Shown here: piece after piece, positions 21,149 through 28,789 of the stretch
How positions within the stretch are numbered: the first letter of the stretch is position 1
Layout: each line of letters begins with the position of its first letter
Assembly (NCBI GenBank): GCA_034678345.1
Contig: JAXDBZ010000064.1
Location: 1-29,357 of the forward strand
DNA: 29,357 nucleotides
Reading direction: 5' to 3'
Origin: JANXPZ01 sp034678345
GTDB taxonomy: Bacteria; Eisenbacteria; RBG-16-71-46
The notes under the pieces: generated by a model
What the model saw: the letters and a program-made list of their open reading frames with translations, nothing else
Told to the model about the DNA's origin: nothing
Database searches by the model: none
Made by a program: the position numbers and the translations under genes

Positions 21149-22267
21149 ATGGCGAAGTACAAGATCGCGTGGTTGCCCGGCGACGGCGTCGGCGTGGAGG
21201 TGATGGAGGCGGCGAAGCTGGTGCTCGATCGCGTGGGGCTCGATGCCGAGTACGTCCACGGCGACATCGGCTGGGAGTTCTGGTGCAAGGAGGGCGACGC
21301 CTTCCCGCAGCGCACCATCGACCTGCTCAAGAGCGTCAACGCCGCCATGTTCGGCGCCATTACCTCGAAGCCGGTCAAGGCCGCCGAGAAGGAGCTGGTG
21401 CCGGAGCTGCAGGGCAAGGGCCTGGTCTACCGCTCGCCCATCGTGCGCATGCGGCAGCTCTTCGACCTCTACATCTGCCTGCGCCCAATCAAGGCCTACC
21501 CGCAGAACCCGCTCAACTACAAGGAAGGGATCGACCTCGTCGTGTTCCGCGAGAACACCGAGGATCTCTATTCGGGCGTCGAGTTCAACACGGTCCCCGA
21601 CAAGCTGCGCGACACGCTGGCCGAGCTGTCGCCGCCGTTCAAGGCGTTCAAGGACCTCCCCGGCGACGCCTACGCCATCTCGACCAAGATCAACACGAAG
21701 AAAGGCTCGGAGCGCATCATCCGCGCCGCCTTCGAGTTCGCGCGGAAGTTCGGGCGCAAGAAGGTAACGGTCGTGCACAAGGCGAACGTGGTGCGGGCCA
21801 CCGACGGGCTGTTCCTCGAGACGGCGAAGGCCGTCGCCAAGGACTTCCCCGGCATCACCATGGACGACGCCAACATCGACGCCATGACGATGTGGCTGCT
21901 CAAGAACCCGTTCAACTACGACGTGCTGGTGGCGCCGAACCTCTACGGCGACATCATCAGCGACCTGTGCGCGCAGATGGTCGGCGGCCTCGGCTTCGGC
22001 TGCTCGGGCAACATCGGCGAGAGGCTGGCGGTGTTCGAGCCGACGCACGGCTCGGCGCCGAAGTACGCCGGCCAGTACAAGGTGAACCCGTTGGCCACCA
22101 TCCTCGCCGCCAAGATGATGCTCGACTGGCTGGGCGAGACGGCGGCCGCCGCGAAGATCGAGAAGGCGGTGGCGGCGGTCGTGGCCGAGGGCAAGGTGCG
22201 CACCTACGACATGGGTGGTGCAGCGAAGACGCTGGAGATGGCGGAAGCCGTCTCGGCGAAGCTGTAG
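21149..22267 (+). CDS. isocitrate/isopropylmalate dehydrogenase family protein
   Basis: This encodes 372 residues of the beta-decarboxylating dehydrogenase family. It shows the N-terminal LPGDGVGVEVMEA, the FRENTEDLYSG block (133-143), the Lys and Asp catalytic region STKINTKKGSERI and HKANVVRATDGLF, NLYGDIISDL (264-273), and EPTHGSAPKYAG (297-308) of the dinucleotide site. ENTEDLY resembles NAD-type isocitrate dehydrogenases rather than LeuB, so oxidation of isocitrate, homoisocitrate or a related 3-substituted malate is likely. A longer-than-usual insert (SKPVKAAEKELVPELQGKG) lies before the substrate-binding arginines (RSPIVRMRQ). The ATG has GGGGAGG at 9 bases. It has its own promoter and terminator. 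The hydratase genes 5 kb downstream could supply its substrate. Confidence 0.88.
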   Translation: MAKYKIAWLPGDGVGVEVMEAAKLVLDRVGLDAEYVHGDIGWEFWCKEGDAFPQRTIDLLKSVNAAMFGAITSKPVKAAEKELVPELQGKGLVYRSPIVRMRQLFDLYICLRPIKAYPQNPLNYKEGIDLVVFRENTEDLYSGVEFNTVPDKLRDTLAELSPPFKAFKDLPGDAYAISTKINTKKGSERIIRAAFEFARKFGRKKVTVVHKANVVRATDGLFLETAKAVAKDFPGITMDDANIDAMTMWLLKNPFNYDVLVAPNLYGDIISDLCAQMVGGLGFGCSGNIGERLAVFEPTHGSAPKYAGQYKVNPLATILAAKMMLDWLGETAAAAKIEKAVAAVVAEGKVRTYDMGGAAKTLEMAEAVSAKL

Positions 22268-22284
22268 ACGAGCCTCATCCGCGA

Positions 22285-22318
22285 GGGGCCGGGCGGCGTT
22301 AATGCGCTGCCCGGCCCC
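22285..22318 (+). terminator. hairpin terminator after the dehydrogenase gene
   Basis: GGGGCCGGGC (22285-22294) pairs perfectly with GCCCGGCCCC (22309-22318). The stem extends inward through a G-T pair and three more pairs to the loop TTAATG. It lies 17 bases after the stop and is followed by GTGCTTTCGTC, a weak T-rich tail. Confidence 0.75.
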
Positions 22319-22355
22319 GTGCTTTCGTCATGCGGGGCGCCGCGTCGCGTCGCCC

Positions 22356-22385
22356 TTGCCAGCGCGTCGGGGCCCGGGGCATACT
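22356..22385 (+). promoter_or_regulatory. promoter for the CPBP protease-like gene
   Basis: TTGCCA (22356-22361, 5/6) and CATACT (22380-22385, 4/6) are 18 bases apart. The start at 22567 lies 181 bases beyond, leaving a long leader in which I see no further gene. Confidence 0.4.
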
Positions 22386-22566
22386 CCGCGAGCTCCCCGT
22401 GCCGCACCGTCCCGCGTCGCTCCCCACGCGGAGGGATGATGCCGGCCGCATCCTCGGCTCGGACGAGACCCGACCTTCGCACCGCAGCGGTCCCCCGCCT
22501 TCGCGCGGGAGAGACCGCCGCGCGCGTTACCGCGACACGAGCGAGGCCACCTGGGGAGTGCCGCAC

Positions 22567-23442
22567 ATGGTGAAGACCCATCGGCAGAACGAACTCGCCG
22601 TCTTCTTCGGTCTCCTGATCCTCCTGACGACCCTCGTCTTCCTCTGGATGTTCGGTCCGGGGGGGAAGAGCGAGCTCACGGTCGCGGCCATGATGTGGGT
22701 CCCCGGCATCGCCGCGTTCCTGGCCCTCGCGATCGGCCGCACGTCCCCCGGCACGCTGGGGTGGAGGGTGGGAGGGCTCGCGAACTGGGCGCTGGCGCTG
22801 GCCCTTCCCATCCTGGTCGCCCTGATCGCCTACGGCGGCATGTGGCTCACCGGGGTGCTGCAGTTCTACCCGGACGAGGTCACGAACTACCGCTGGATCC
22901 GCATGCTGGGCTTCCAGACGCCCGGCCCCTTCTACCTCGGAGTCCTCTCCAAGGGTGTCCTCTCCTCCCTGATGGCGGTGCCGTTCGTGCTGGGCGAGGA
23001 GATTGGATGGTCGGGGTTCCTCGTCCCGCGTTTGCGAAGGATCTTCTCCATCCCGACGACGGCGATCATCGTCGGCCTGTCCTGGTCGGTCTGGCACTAC
23101 CCGGCGATCATCGGCGGCATCTACGGAACCGGCGCCCCCCTGTGGATCGCGCTTCCCGGATTCACGATGGCCCTGACCGGGCTGTCCCTCTTCCGCACGA
23201 TCCTGGTGTCGAGGTCGGGAAGCCTCTGGCCGGGCGTGATCCTCCACGTCAGCCACAACGTCTTCCTGATGGCGATGTTCTACGAGATGACCCGGAAGAC
23301 CGAGCACTCCTCCTGGCTGGTCTCGGAATCAGGCCTGTTCCTGGGCGCCGTCTACCTCGCCTGCGGATCCCTCTGTCACCACGTCCTCAGGGATCGGGCG
23401 GGGGACGGCGCGATCCGGTCGGGCTCCGTCGATCCACGGTGA
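22567..23442 (+). CDS. CPBP family intramembrane metalloprotease-like protein
   Basis: This encodes 291 residues with about eight membrane helices. The CPBP (Rce1/ABI) motifs are present in order: GEEIGWSGFL (143-152) with the Glu pair 144-145, LSWSVWHYP with His177, and HVSHNVF with His227 and Asn231. In Rce1-like enzymes these residues form the glutamate/histidine active site of a membrane protease. Bacterial members also act in bacteriocin self-immunity or as scaffolds. The target is unknown. The ATG at 22567 has GGGGAG about 8 bases upstream; the frame continues open for 79 codons upstream, but that part is Arg/Pro-rich and not family-like. It stands between two separately promoted genes, so it is likely its own unit. 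Confidence 0.88.
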   Translation: MVKTHRQNELAVFFGLLILLTTLVFLWMFGPGGKSELTVAAMMWVPGIAAFLALAIGRTSPGTLGWRVGGLANWALALALPILVALIAYGGMWLTGVLQFYPDEVTNYRWIRMLGFQTPGPFYLGVLSKGVLSSLMAVPFVLGEEIGWSGFLVPRLRRIFSIPTTAIIVGLSWSVWHYPAIIGGIYGTGAPLWIALPGFTMALTGLSLFRTILVSRSGSLWPGVILHVSHNVFLMAMFYEMTRKTEHSSWLVSESGLFLGAVYLACGSLCHHVLRDRAGDGAIRSGSVDPR

Positions 23443-23510
23443 AGCGTCGCCGTCCGCGACACGCCGCCGGGACGCGGTCCACACGCTCCGGAGAGGTCGG
23501 CGGCCGGTGA

Positions 23511-23516
23511 TACACT
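23511..23516 (+). promoter_or_regulatory. extended -10 candidate for PD40 paralog 2
   Basis: TGATACACT places TACACT at 23511-23516 behind a TG extension. The start is at 23597. No -35 box is visible at 17-18 bases, as can be the case for extended -10 promoters. Confidence 0.35.
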
Positions 23517-23542
23517 GGCGACCTCCGGACGGGAATCCAGTG

Positions 23543-23567
23543 GCGCGCGGGGGATCGCCCCGCGCGC
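23543..23567 (+). promoter_or_regulatory. strong hairpin between the CPBP gene and PD40 paralog 2
   Basis: GCGCGCGGGG (23543-23552) pairs perfectly with CCCCGCGCGC (23558-23567) around the loop GATCG. It lies 100 bases after the CPBP stop and 29 bases before the PD40 start. It may terminate the CPBP transcript, or form a leader structure if the -10 box at 23511 is used. Confidence 0.5.
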
Positions 23568-23596
23568 TCCGGCGCAGAGACAGGAGGCCACATCGC

Positions 23597-24514
23597 ATGA
23601 GGAGAATGACGCGGATCGCCGCTGTCGGCTGCGGCATCGTGGTCGCGTGCGTCCTGGCGGGCGACGCGCAGGCGAGGAAGGGTGCGTACCTGGGCGAGAC
23701 GCCGCCGGGCGACCTCCCGAAGCGATTCGCGCCCGACGTCATCACGACGCCACCGGGGATCCACAGCGCCCCGCTCTTCTCGCCGGACGGCGCCGTGCTC
23801 CTGTGGTCGCCGATGGCCCGGATGGCGGAGACCCGCATGCTGAAGCGGGTCGGCGACACCTGGTCGGAGGCCCGGGTCGTCGACTTCGGGATGGGTCAGG
23901 GCGTCGGCGAGCCGTTCTTCGCGCCGGACGGACAGCGGCTCTACTTCCTCAGCCTCAAGGTGCCGGCCGGGGACTCGACCGAGCGGGAGCGGATCTGGTA
24001 CGTCGACCGTGACGGGGGCGGGTGGAGCGCGCCCCGTCTTCTGACAGGCCCCGTCGCGAGCCACCCACTGCACTGGCAGTTCTCGGTGGCCGCGAACCGC
24101 AACCTCTACTTCACCTCGGAGGCGCCGGGAGTCCGGGGCGAGCAGGACATCTACATGGCGAGGTACGAGGACGGGCGGTACCTGGCGCCCCGCGACCTCG
24201 GTCCCAACGTCAACAGCGACGGCATCGACCTCTGTCCCTTCATCGCTCCGGACGAGAGCTACCTGCTCTTCGCGCGCCGGAACGCCGCGACACGCAAGTG
24301 CGATCTCTTCGTCAGCTTCCGGGACGACGCCGGCGGGTGGACCCGTGCGGTGCCGTTGGGGGATCACATCAACACGGACGGGAACGACCTGTGTCCGATC
24401 GTCTCGCCCGACGGCAAGTACCTCTTCTACATGCCTCCCGTCGAGGGCGGCTACGGCGCCTGGTGGGTGTCCGCTTCGTTCATCCCGACGCTCCGGCCCG
24501 CCCGGAAGTCGTGA
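23597..24514 (+). CDS. exported PD40/WD40-like beta-propeller protein, paralog 2
   Basis: This encodes 305 residues. A signal sequence (about residues 1-27) precedes the propeller; cleavage after DAQA is likely, but VVAC at 15-18 could also be read as a lipobox. Blade signatures are FSPDGAVLLWSP, FAPDGQRLYFLS, AANRNLYFTSE, IAPDESYLLFARR and VSPDGKYLFYMP. It is a clear paralog of the protein at 5330-6211 over nearly its whole length. Neither has visible enzymatic residues, and both probably bind a ligand or partner outside the cytoplasm. AGGAGG lies 9 bases before the chosen ATG; a second in-frame ATG is three codons on. The role in this spot, between a CPBP protein and the acyl-CoA operon, is unclear. 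Confidence 0.8.
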   Translation: MRRMTRIAAVGCGIVVACVLAGDAQARKGAYLGETPPGDLPKRFAPDVITTPPGIHSAPLFSPDGAVLLWSPMARMAETRMLKRVGDTWSEARVVDFGMGQGVGEPFFAPDGQRLYFLSLKVPAGDSTERERIWYVDRDGGGWSAPRLLTGPVASHPLHWQFSVAANRNLYFTSEAPGVRGEQDIYMARYEDGRYLAPRDLGPNVNSDGIDLCPFIAPDESYLLFARRNAATRKCDLFVSFRDDAGGWTRAVPLGDHINTDGNDLCPIVSPDGKYLFYMPPVEGGYGAWWVSASFIPTLRPARKS

Positions 24515-24581
24515 TCGTCGCCCGCGCCTCGCGGCCAGCCCATGCGCCTCCGCACCCGCATGAATCGCGGCCTCCGTCGCT

Positions 24582-24610
24582 TTGTCCCCCGCCGGGAGAG
24601 GCCTTAGAGT
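24582..24610 (+). promoter_or_regulatory. promoter for the lyase/CoA-transferase/hydratase operon
   Basis: TTGTCC (24582-24587) and TAGAGT (24605-24610) are exactly 17 bases apart, each 4/6 of consensus. The first start codon is 166 bases beyond, so the leader is long. It contains a GGCCGG-CTCA-CCGGCC hairpin (24737-24752) 24 bases before the start. Confidence 0.5.
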
Positions 24611-24776
24611 GTCGGGTGTCTGTCCCGGGGCGGTCATCGCCGTCGGCGCGCGGTTCCGGCAGCCGGCCCGGTGGGTTCACCCCGACTCCCAACGAACCGC
24701 GACCCAGGGGACTCGCAGCGCGCAGCCGAGGCGGAAGGCCGGCTCACCGGCCGGTGTCCCGGCGGCCGAGGAGACC

Positions 24777-25688
24777 ATGAAGCGCATCGTCATCCACGAG
24801 GTGGGGCCGCGGGACGGCCTGCAGATGGAGAAGCAGGTCGTACCCATCGAGAAGAAGGAGGCCTGGATCCGCGGCCTGATGGCGGCGGGCGTGGACATCG
24901 TCCAGGTGGGCTCGTTCGTCCACCCGGAGAAGGTCCCGCAGATGGCCGACACCGACGAACTGTTCCGCCGGCTCACGGCGGGCAAGACCTCGCCCACGGT
25001 GCTCTCGGGCCTGGTGCTGAACGAGAAGGGCCTCGAGCGCGGCCTCGCCTGCGGCGTCGAGATGTTCTGCCTGGGCGCCTCGGCCAGCGAGACGCACAGC
25101 CAGAAGAACACCGGCATGAGCAGCGCGGACGCGACGCGGCGCATCATCGGCGCGGCACAGCAGGCGCTGGCGGCGGGCGGGAAGGTGCAGGTCTCGGTGC
25201 AGTCGGCCTTCGGCTGCGGCTTCGAGGGACCGGTGCCCGAGGAGCGCGTGCTCGACATGGTGCGCGCCTACGTCGCCGCGGGGCTCCGGAACATCAGCCT
25301 CGCCGACACGGCGGGGCACGCCGATCCGGCGCAGGTCGAGCGGCTGTTCGGCAAGGTGCTGGCCCTCGACCCGGGCGTCGAGTGCACCTGCCACTTCCAC
25401 GACACCTACGGCATGGGCATGGCCAACATCTACGCCGCGATGCGCGTCGGCGTGACGTCGTTCGAGACCTCGTTCGCCGGGCTGGGCGGCTGCCCGTTCA
25501 CCAGGGTCGCCGCCGGCAACGTGGCCACGGAGGACTTCGTGCACGCGCTGCAACGGCAGGGCCTGCGCCCCGACGTGGAACTGGCGAAGCTGATCGAAGT
25601 GGCGCGCGACGTGGCCGTGCACTTCGGGCGTGAGATGCAGGGCCGCGTCCTCAAGACCGGTCCCATCCGGAAGAAGGAGGCGTCATGA
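24777..25688 (+). CDS. hydroxymethylglutaryl-CoA lyase-like enzyme
   Basis: This encodes 303 residues, the length of bacterial HMG-CoA lyases. The TIM-barrel signatures are GPRDGLQ (10-16, with Arg12 and Asp13), SFVHPEKVPQM, CHFHDTYGMGMAN (205-217, metal-binding His206 and His208), GLGGCPF (235-241, Cys239) and AGNVATEDFVHAL with Asn248. HMG-CoA lyases split HMG-CoA into acetyl-CoA and acetoacetate; relatives cleave citramalyl-CoA-like substrates. The glutamate of human HMGCL in VIETTSFVSP (Glu72, from memory) is replaced by Gln43 in IVQVGSFVHP, so a different acyl-CoA may be cut. GAGGAG lies just before the ATG. Its stop overlaps the CoA-transferase start (ATGA). The operon context points to cleavage of a CoA ester made by that transferase. 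Confidence 0.88.
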   Translation: MKRIVIHEVGPRDGLQMEKQVVPIEKKEAWIRGLMAAGVDIVQVGSFVHPEKVPQMADTDELFRRLTAGKTSPTVLSGLVLNEKGLERGLACGVEMFCLGASASETHSQKNTGMSSADATRRIIGAAQQALAAGGKVQVSVQSAFGCGFEGPVPEERVLDMVRAYVAAGLRNISLADTAGHADPAQVERLFGKVLALDPGVECTCHFHDTYGMGMANIYAAMRVGVTSFETSFAGLGGCPFTRVAAGNVATEDFVHALQRQGLRPDVELAKLIEVARDVAVHFGREMQGRVLKTGPIRKKEAS

Positions 25689-26884
25689 GCCGCGGCATCC
25701 TCGACGGCGTGCGGGTGCTCGACCTGACCAACGTGCTGGCGGGCCCGTTCTGCACCCTGCACCTGGCGCTCATGGGCGCCGAGGTGATCAAGATCGAGAA
25801 CCCCAAGGGCGGCGACCTGGCGCGCAAGCTCGGCATCCTGCCCGAGCTGAACGACAAGCTCATGGGCACGAGCTTCCTGGCGCAGAACGCCAACAAGAAG
25901 TCGGTGACCCTGAACACGAAGAGCCCCGAGGGCAAGGAGATCTTCCTGCGGCTGGTGAAGACCGCCGACGTGCTGGTCGAGAACTTCCGGCCCGACGTGA
26001 TGAAGCGCCTGGGGCTCGACTACGAGGTGCTCAAGGCGGTCAACCCGCGGCTGGTCTACTGCGCCATCTCGGGCTTCGGGCAGACGGGGCCCGACTCGTT
26101 CAAGCCGGCCTACGACCAGATCATCCAGGGCCTGAGCGGCGAGATGGCGGTGAACGGCGACGAGCGCCTGAACCCGCTGCGCGCCGGCTTCCCGGTGTGC
26201 GACACGGTGGGCGGCCTGAACGGCGCCTTCGCCATCATGGCGGCGCTCTACCACCGCGAGCGCACGGGCGAGGGGCAGTTCATCGACATCGCCATGCTCG
26301 ACTCGATCATGCCGCTCATGGGCTGGGTCGCGGCGAACCTGCTCATCGGCAAGCAGCCGCCGGTGGTGCTGGGCAACGACAACTTCACCGCCGCCCCGTC
26401 GGGCATGTTCAAGACGAAGGACGGCTTCATCAACATCGCCGCCAACAAGCAGGAGCAGTGGGAGTCGGTCTGCGACGTGCTGGGCGTGCCCGGGCTGAAG
26501 ACCGACGAGCGCTTCCAGAAGCGCGACACCCGCAAGAAGAACCGCAAGCTGCTCACGCCGCTGCTCGAGGCGAAGCTGGCGGAGCGGTCCACCGCGGAGT
26601 GGGTGGAGCTGCTGAACCAGGCCGACGTGCCGAGCGGCGACATCCTGAGCCTGGAGGACGCGCTGAAGCAGCCGCAGATCCAGCACCGCGGCACGCTGCA
26701 GGACGTGGACGTGGACGGTGTGGGCCGCATCCCGCTGTTCACGCTCACCGCCAAGTTCGAGCGGACTCCGGGGGCGATCACCGCCCCGCCGCCGGCGCTG
26801 GCGGCGCACACCGCCGAGGTGCTGGGCAGCGTCGGCGTGACCACGGAACAGCTGGCGGAACTCAAGTCGAAGGGCATCGTCTAG
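25685..26884 (+). CDS. CaiB/BaiF family (family III) CoA-transferase
   Basis: This encodes 399 residues, the usual length. It opens with GILDGVRVLDLTNVLAGPFCT and GAEVIKIENPKGGD, then shows DVLVENFRPDVMKRLGLDYE and the conserved AISGFGQTGP. The catalytic aspartate is expected at Asp173 in FPVCDTVGGLNGAFAIM, followed by RTGEGQFIDIAMLDS. Family III enzymes swap CoA between carboxylic acids through an aspartyl-CoA intermediate in the cytoplasm. The donor is probably succinyl-CoA or acetyl-CoA. The acceptor would be the acid whose CoA ester the upstream lyase cleaves. Four-base overlap with the lyase gene and 34 bases to the next gene show that it belongs to the operon. Confidence 0.92.
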   Translation: MSRGILDGVRVLDLTNVLAGPFCTLHLALMGAEVIKIENPKGGDLARKLGILPELNDKLMGTSFLAQNANKKSVTLNTKSPEGKEIFLRLVKTADVLVENFRPDVMKRLGLDYEVLKAVNPRLVYCAISGFGQTGPDSFKPAYDQIIQGLSGEMAVNGDERLNPLRAGFPVCDTVGGLNGAFAIMAALYHRERTGEGQFIDIAMLDSIMPLMGWVAANLLIGKQPPVVLGNDNFTAAPSGMFKTKDGFINIAANKQEQWESVCDVLGVPGLKTDERFQKRDTRKKNRKLLTPLLEAKLAERSTAEWVELLNQADVPSGDILSLEDALKQPQIQHRGTLQDVDVDGVGRIPLFTLTAKFERTPGAITAPPPALAAHTAEVLGSVGVTTEQLAELKSKGIV

Positions 26885-26918
26885 GCCGGACCGGCCGTCG
26901 AGGAGGGGAACGGACACG

Positions 26919-28208
26919 ATGGGCATGACCTACGTGCAGAAGCTGCTGGCGCGGGCGTGCGGCAAGCCCGCCGTCGCGGTGGGCGACGTGCTCGAGCCGC
27001 CGGTGCACCTGGCGATGTCGCACGAGAACGGCGCGCTGGTGATCAACCAGTTCCAGGAGATCTTCGCGGGCACCGGCCGCGAGCCGAAGGTGTGGGACCC
27101 GTCCCGCATCGCCATCATCTTCGACCACCGCGTGCCGGCGGAGTCGTCGAAGACCGCCACGAACCACAAGAAGATCCGCGACTTCGTGGCGAAGCAGGGC
27201 ATCACCAAGTTCCACGACATCCGCGGCGACTCGGGTGGCATCTGCCACCAGATCCTGCCGGAGAACGGCTACGTGCGGCCGGGCCAGGTGCTGGTCGGCA
27301 CCGACAGCCACACCACCACGCACGGCGCGCTGGGGGCCTTCGCCTTCGGCATCGGCGCCACCGAGATGGCGGCGGTGTGGGCGCTGGGCAGCATCCTGAA
27401 CGTCGAGGTGCCGGCGACGATCAAGGTGGTGGCGAACGGGCGCTTCCCGGCGGGCGTGTACCCGAAGGACCTCGTCCTCTGGCTGGTGGGCAAGCTCACC
27501 GCCGAGGGCGCGAACTTCAAGGTGATCGAGTTCCACGGCGAGGCGGTCCGCACCATGCCGACCTCGGGACGGCTGGTGATCTGCAACATGACGGTCGAAG
27601 CCGGCGCCACCGGCGGCGTGATCCCGCCCGATGCCGAGACCGAGCGCTACCTGCGCGACGAGGCAGGCGTGAAGGAGCCGCTCGACCTGTTCGGCCCGGA
27701 TGCCGACGCGGTCTACGACCAGGTGATCGAGGTGGACGTGGCGAAGCTCGCGCCGCAGATCGCCTGCCCGCACACGGTGGACAACGTCAAGCCCATCGGC
27801 GAGGTGGCGGGGCGGAAGGTGCAGCAGATCGTCGTCGGCTCGTGCACGAACGGCCGCCTCGACGACCTCGAGGTGGCGGCGCGGATCCTCAAGGGGAAGA
27901 AGGTGGCGACCGGCACCCGCATGCTGGTGTTCCCGGCCTCGTGGCGCATCTACTCCGACGCGTTGCGGCTGGGCTACCTGCGCGACCTCGTCGCGGCTGG
28001 CGCGGTGGTCTGCAATCCCGGCTGCGGCCCGTGCCTGGGCGTGCACCAAGGCGCCCTCGGCGACGGCGAGACGGCGCTCGCCACCACGAACCGGAACTTC
28101 AAGGGGCGGATGGGCAACCCCAACGCCGAGGTCTTCCTCTGTTCGCCCGCGGTGGCGGCGGCCAGCGCGATCACCGGCGTGATCTCCGACCCGAGAGGAG
28201 TGGACTGA
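26919..28208 (+). CDS. leuC: aconitase-family hydratase large subunit (LeuC/HacA type)
   Basis: This encodes 429 residues, the length of the LeuC2/homoaconitase large subunits common in archaea and many bacteria. The 4Fe-4S ligands are Cys309 in VVGSCTNGR and Cys369/Cys372 in NPGCGPCLG. Other family blocks are IIFDHRVPA, GTDSHTTTHGALGAFAFGIGATEM and SWRIYSDAL. These enzymes reversibly hydrate and dehydrate 2- or 3-hydroxy-diacids: isopropylmalate, citramalate, maleate or homocitrate. The neighbouring genes encode no isopropylmalate synthase or LeuB, so a role in leucine synthesis is not shown; the symbol denotes family only. AGGAGGGG lies 10 bases before the ATG, and a second ATG is two codons on. 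The small subunit follows after 1 base. Confidence 0.92.
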   Translation: MGMTYVQKLLARACGKPAVAVGDVLEPPVHLAMSHENGALVINQFQEIFAGTGREPKVWDPSRIAIIFDHRVPAESSKTATNHKKIRDFVAKQGITKFHDIRGDSGGICHQILPENGYVRPGQVLVGTDSHTTTHGALGAFAFGIGATEMAAVWALGSILNVEVPATIKVVANGRFPAGVYPKDLVLWLVGKLTAEGANFKVIEFHGEAVRTMPTSGRLVICNMTVEAGATGGVIPPDAETERYLRDEAGVKEPLDLFGPDADAVYDQVIEVDVAKLAPQIACPHTVDNVKPIGEVAGRKVQQIVVGSCTNGRLDDLEVAARILKGKKVATGTRMLVFPASWRIYSDALRLGYLRDLVAAGAVVCNPGCGPCLGVHQGALGDGETALATTNRNFKGRMGNPNAEVFLCSPAVAAASAITGVISDPRGVD

Positions 28209-28209
28209 G

Positions 28210-28713
28210 ATGGCAACCGGCAAGGTCGTGCGCAAGCTCGGCGACGACATCTCGACCGACATCATCTACCCCGGCCGCGTCATGGCCACGGTGCTGCCGA
28301 CCGAGACGCCGCAGTACGCCTTCGTGGACGACGCGGAGTTCAACAAGAAGCTCAAGGCGAAGGAGATCCCGCCCGGGTCGTTCATCGTGGCGGGCAAGAA
28401 CTTCGGCTGCGGCTCCTCGCGCGAGCAGGCGGCGTCGTGCATCAAGGGCTACGAGATCACGGTGATCGCGCGGCACTTCGCGCGCATCTTCCTGCAGAAC
28501 TCGATCAACGTCGGGCTCCAGATGATCATCTGCCCGACGCTCGAGGCCGAGGAAGGGCACGAGCTCGAGGTCAAGGAAGGCAAGGTCTGGAACCTGACCA
28601 CCGGCAAGTCGTTCGCCATCGAGCCCCTGCCGAAGGCGCGGCAGGCGATCATCGACGCGGGCGGCCTGATCCCCTACACGCGGCGGCTGCTGCTCGAGCG
28701 TCCGGCGCGCTGA
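28210..28713 (+). CDS. leuD: aconitase-family hydratase small subunit (LeuD type)
   Basis: This encodes 167 residues. The swivel-domain signatures are GDDISTDIIYPGR (11-23) and AGKNFGCGSSREQAA (61-75), which binds the substrate carboxylate, followed by VIARHFARIFLQNSINVGL. YPGRVMATVLPTETPQYAF is the loop that sets substrate choice in this family, so it is the place to compare with characterised isopropylmalate, homoaconitate and dimethylmaleate enzymes. It pairs with the large subunit just upstream, 1 base away, to form the active dehydratase in the cytoplasm. GAGAGGAG precedes the ATG. A tight hairpin ends the operon after it. Confidence 0.92.
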   Translation: MATGKVVRKLGDDISTDIIYPGRVMATVLPTETPQYAFVDDAEFNKKLKAKEIPPGSFIVAGKNFGCGSSREQAASCIKGYEITVIARHFARIFLQNSINVGLQMIICPTLEAEEGHELEVKEGKVWNLTTGKSFAIEPLPKARQAIIDAGGLIPYTRRLLLERPAR

Positions 28714-28738
28714 TCTCTCGGCGATGCGTCCCGGGTGA

Positions 28739-28761
28739 GGGCCGGCGCGGCGCGCCGGCCC
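28739..28761 (+). terminator. hairpin terminator after the hydratase operon
   Basis: GGGCCGGCGC (28739-28748) pairs perfectly with GCGCCGGCCC (28752-28761) around a 3-base loop, 25 bases after the LeuD stop. It is followed by more G/C, without a T run. It separates the operon from the adenosine deaminase gene. Confidence 0.6.
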
Positions 28762-28789
28762 GGCCCGGGCGAGACACGGTGGGCCCCTC

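Noticed and set aside
22330..22566. Longer N-terminus for the CPBP protein
   Set aside because: The added 79 residues are Arg/Pro-rich and non-hydrophobic, and a ribosome site precedes the ATG at 22567.
26862..28265. 467-codon minus-strand frame opposite the hydratase large subunit
   Set aside because: Antisense shadow of the LeuC gene, which carries all cluster-binding cysteines.
26919..28713. Leucine biosynthesis locus
   Set aside because: No isopropylmalate synthase or typical LeuB lies alongside. The partners are a CoA-transferase and a lyase, so only family membership is claimed.
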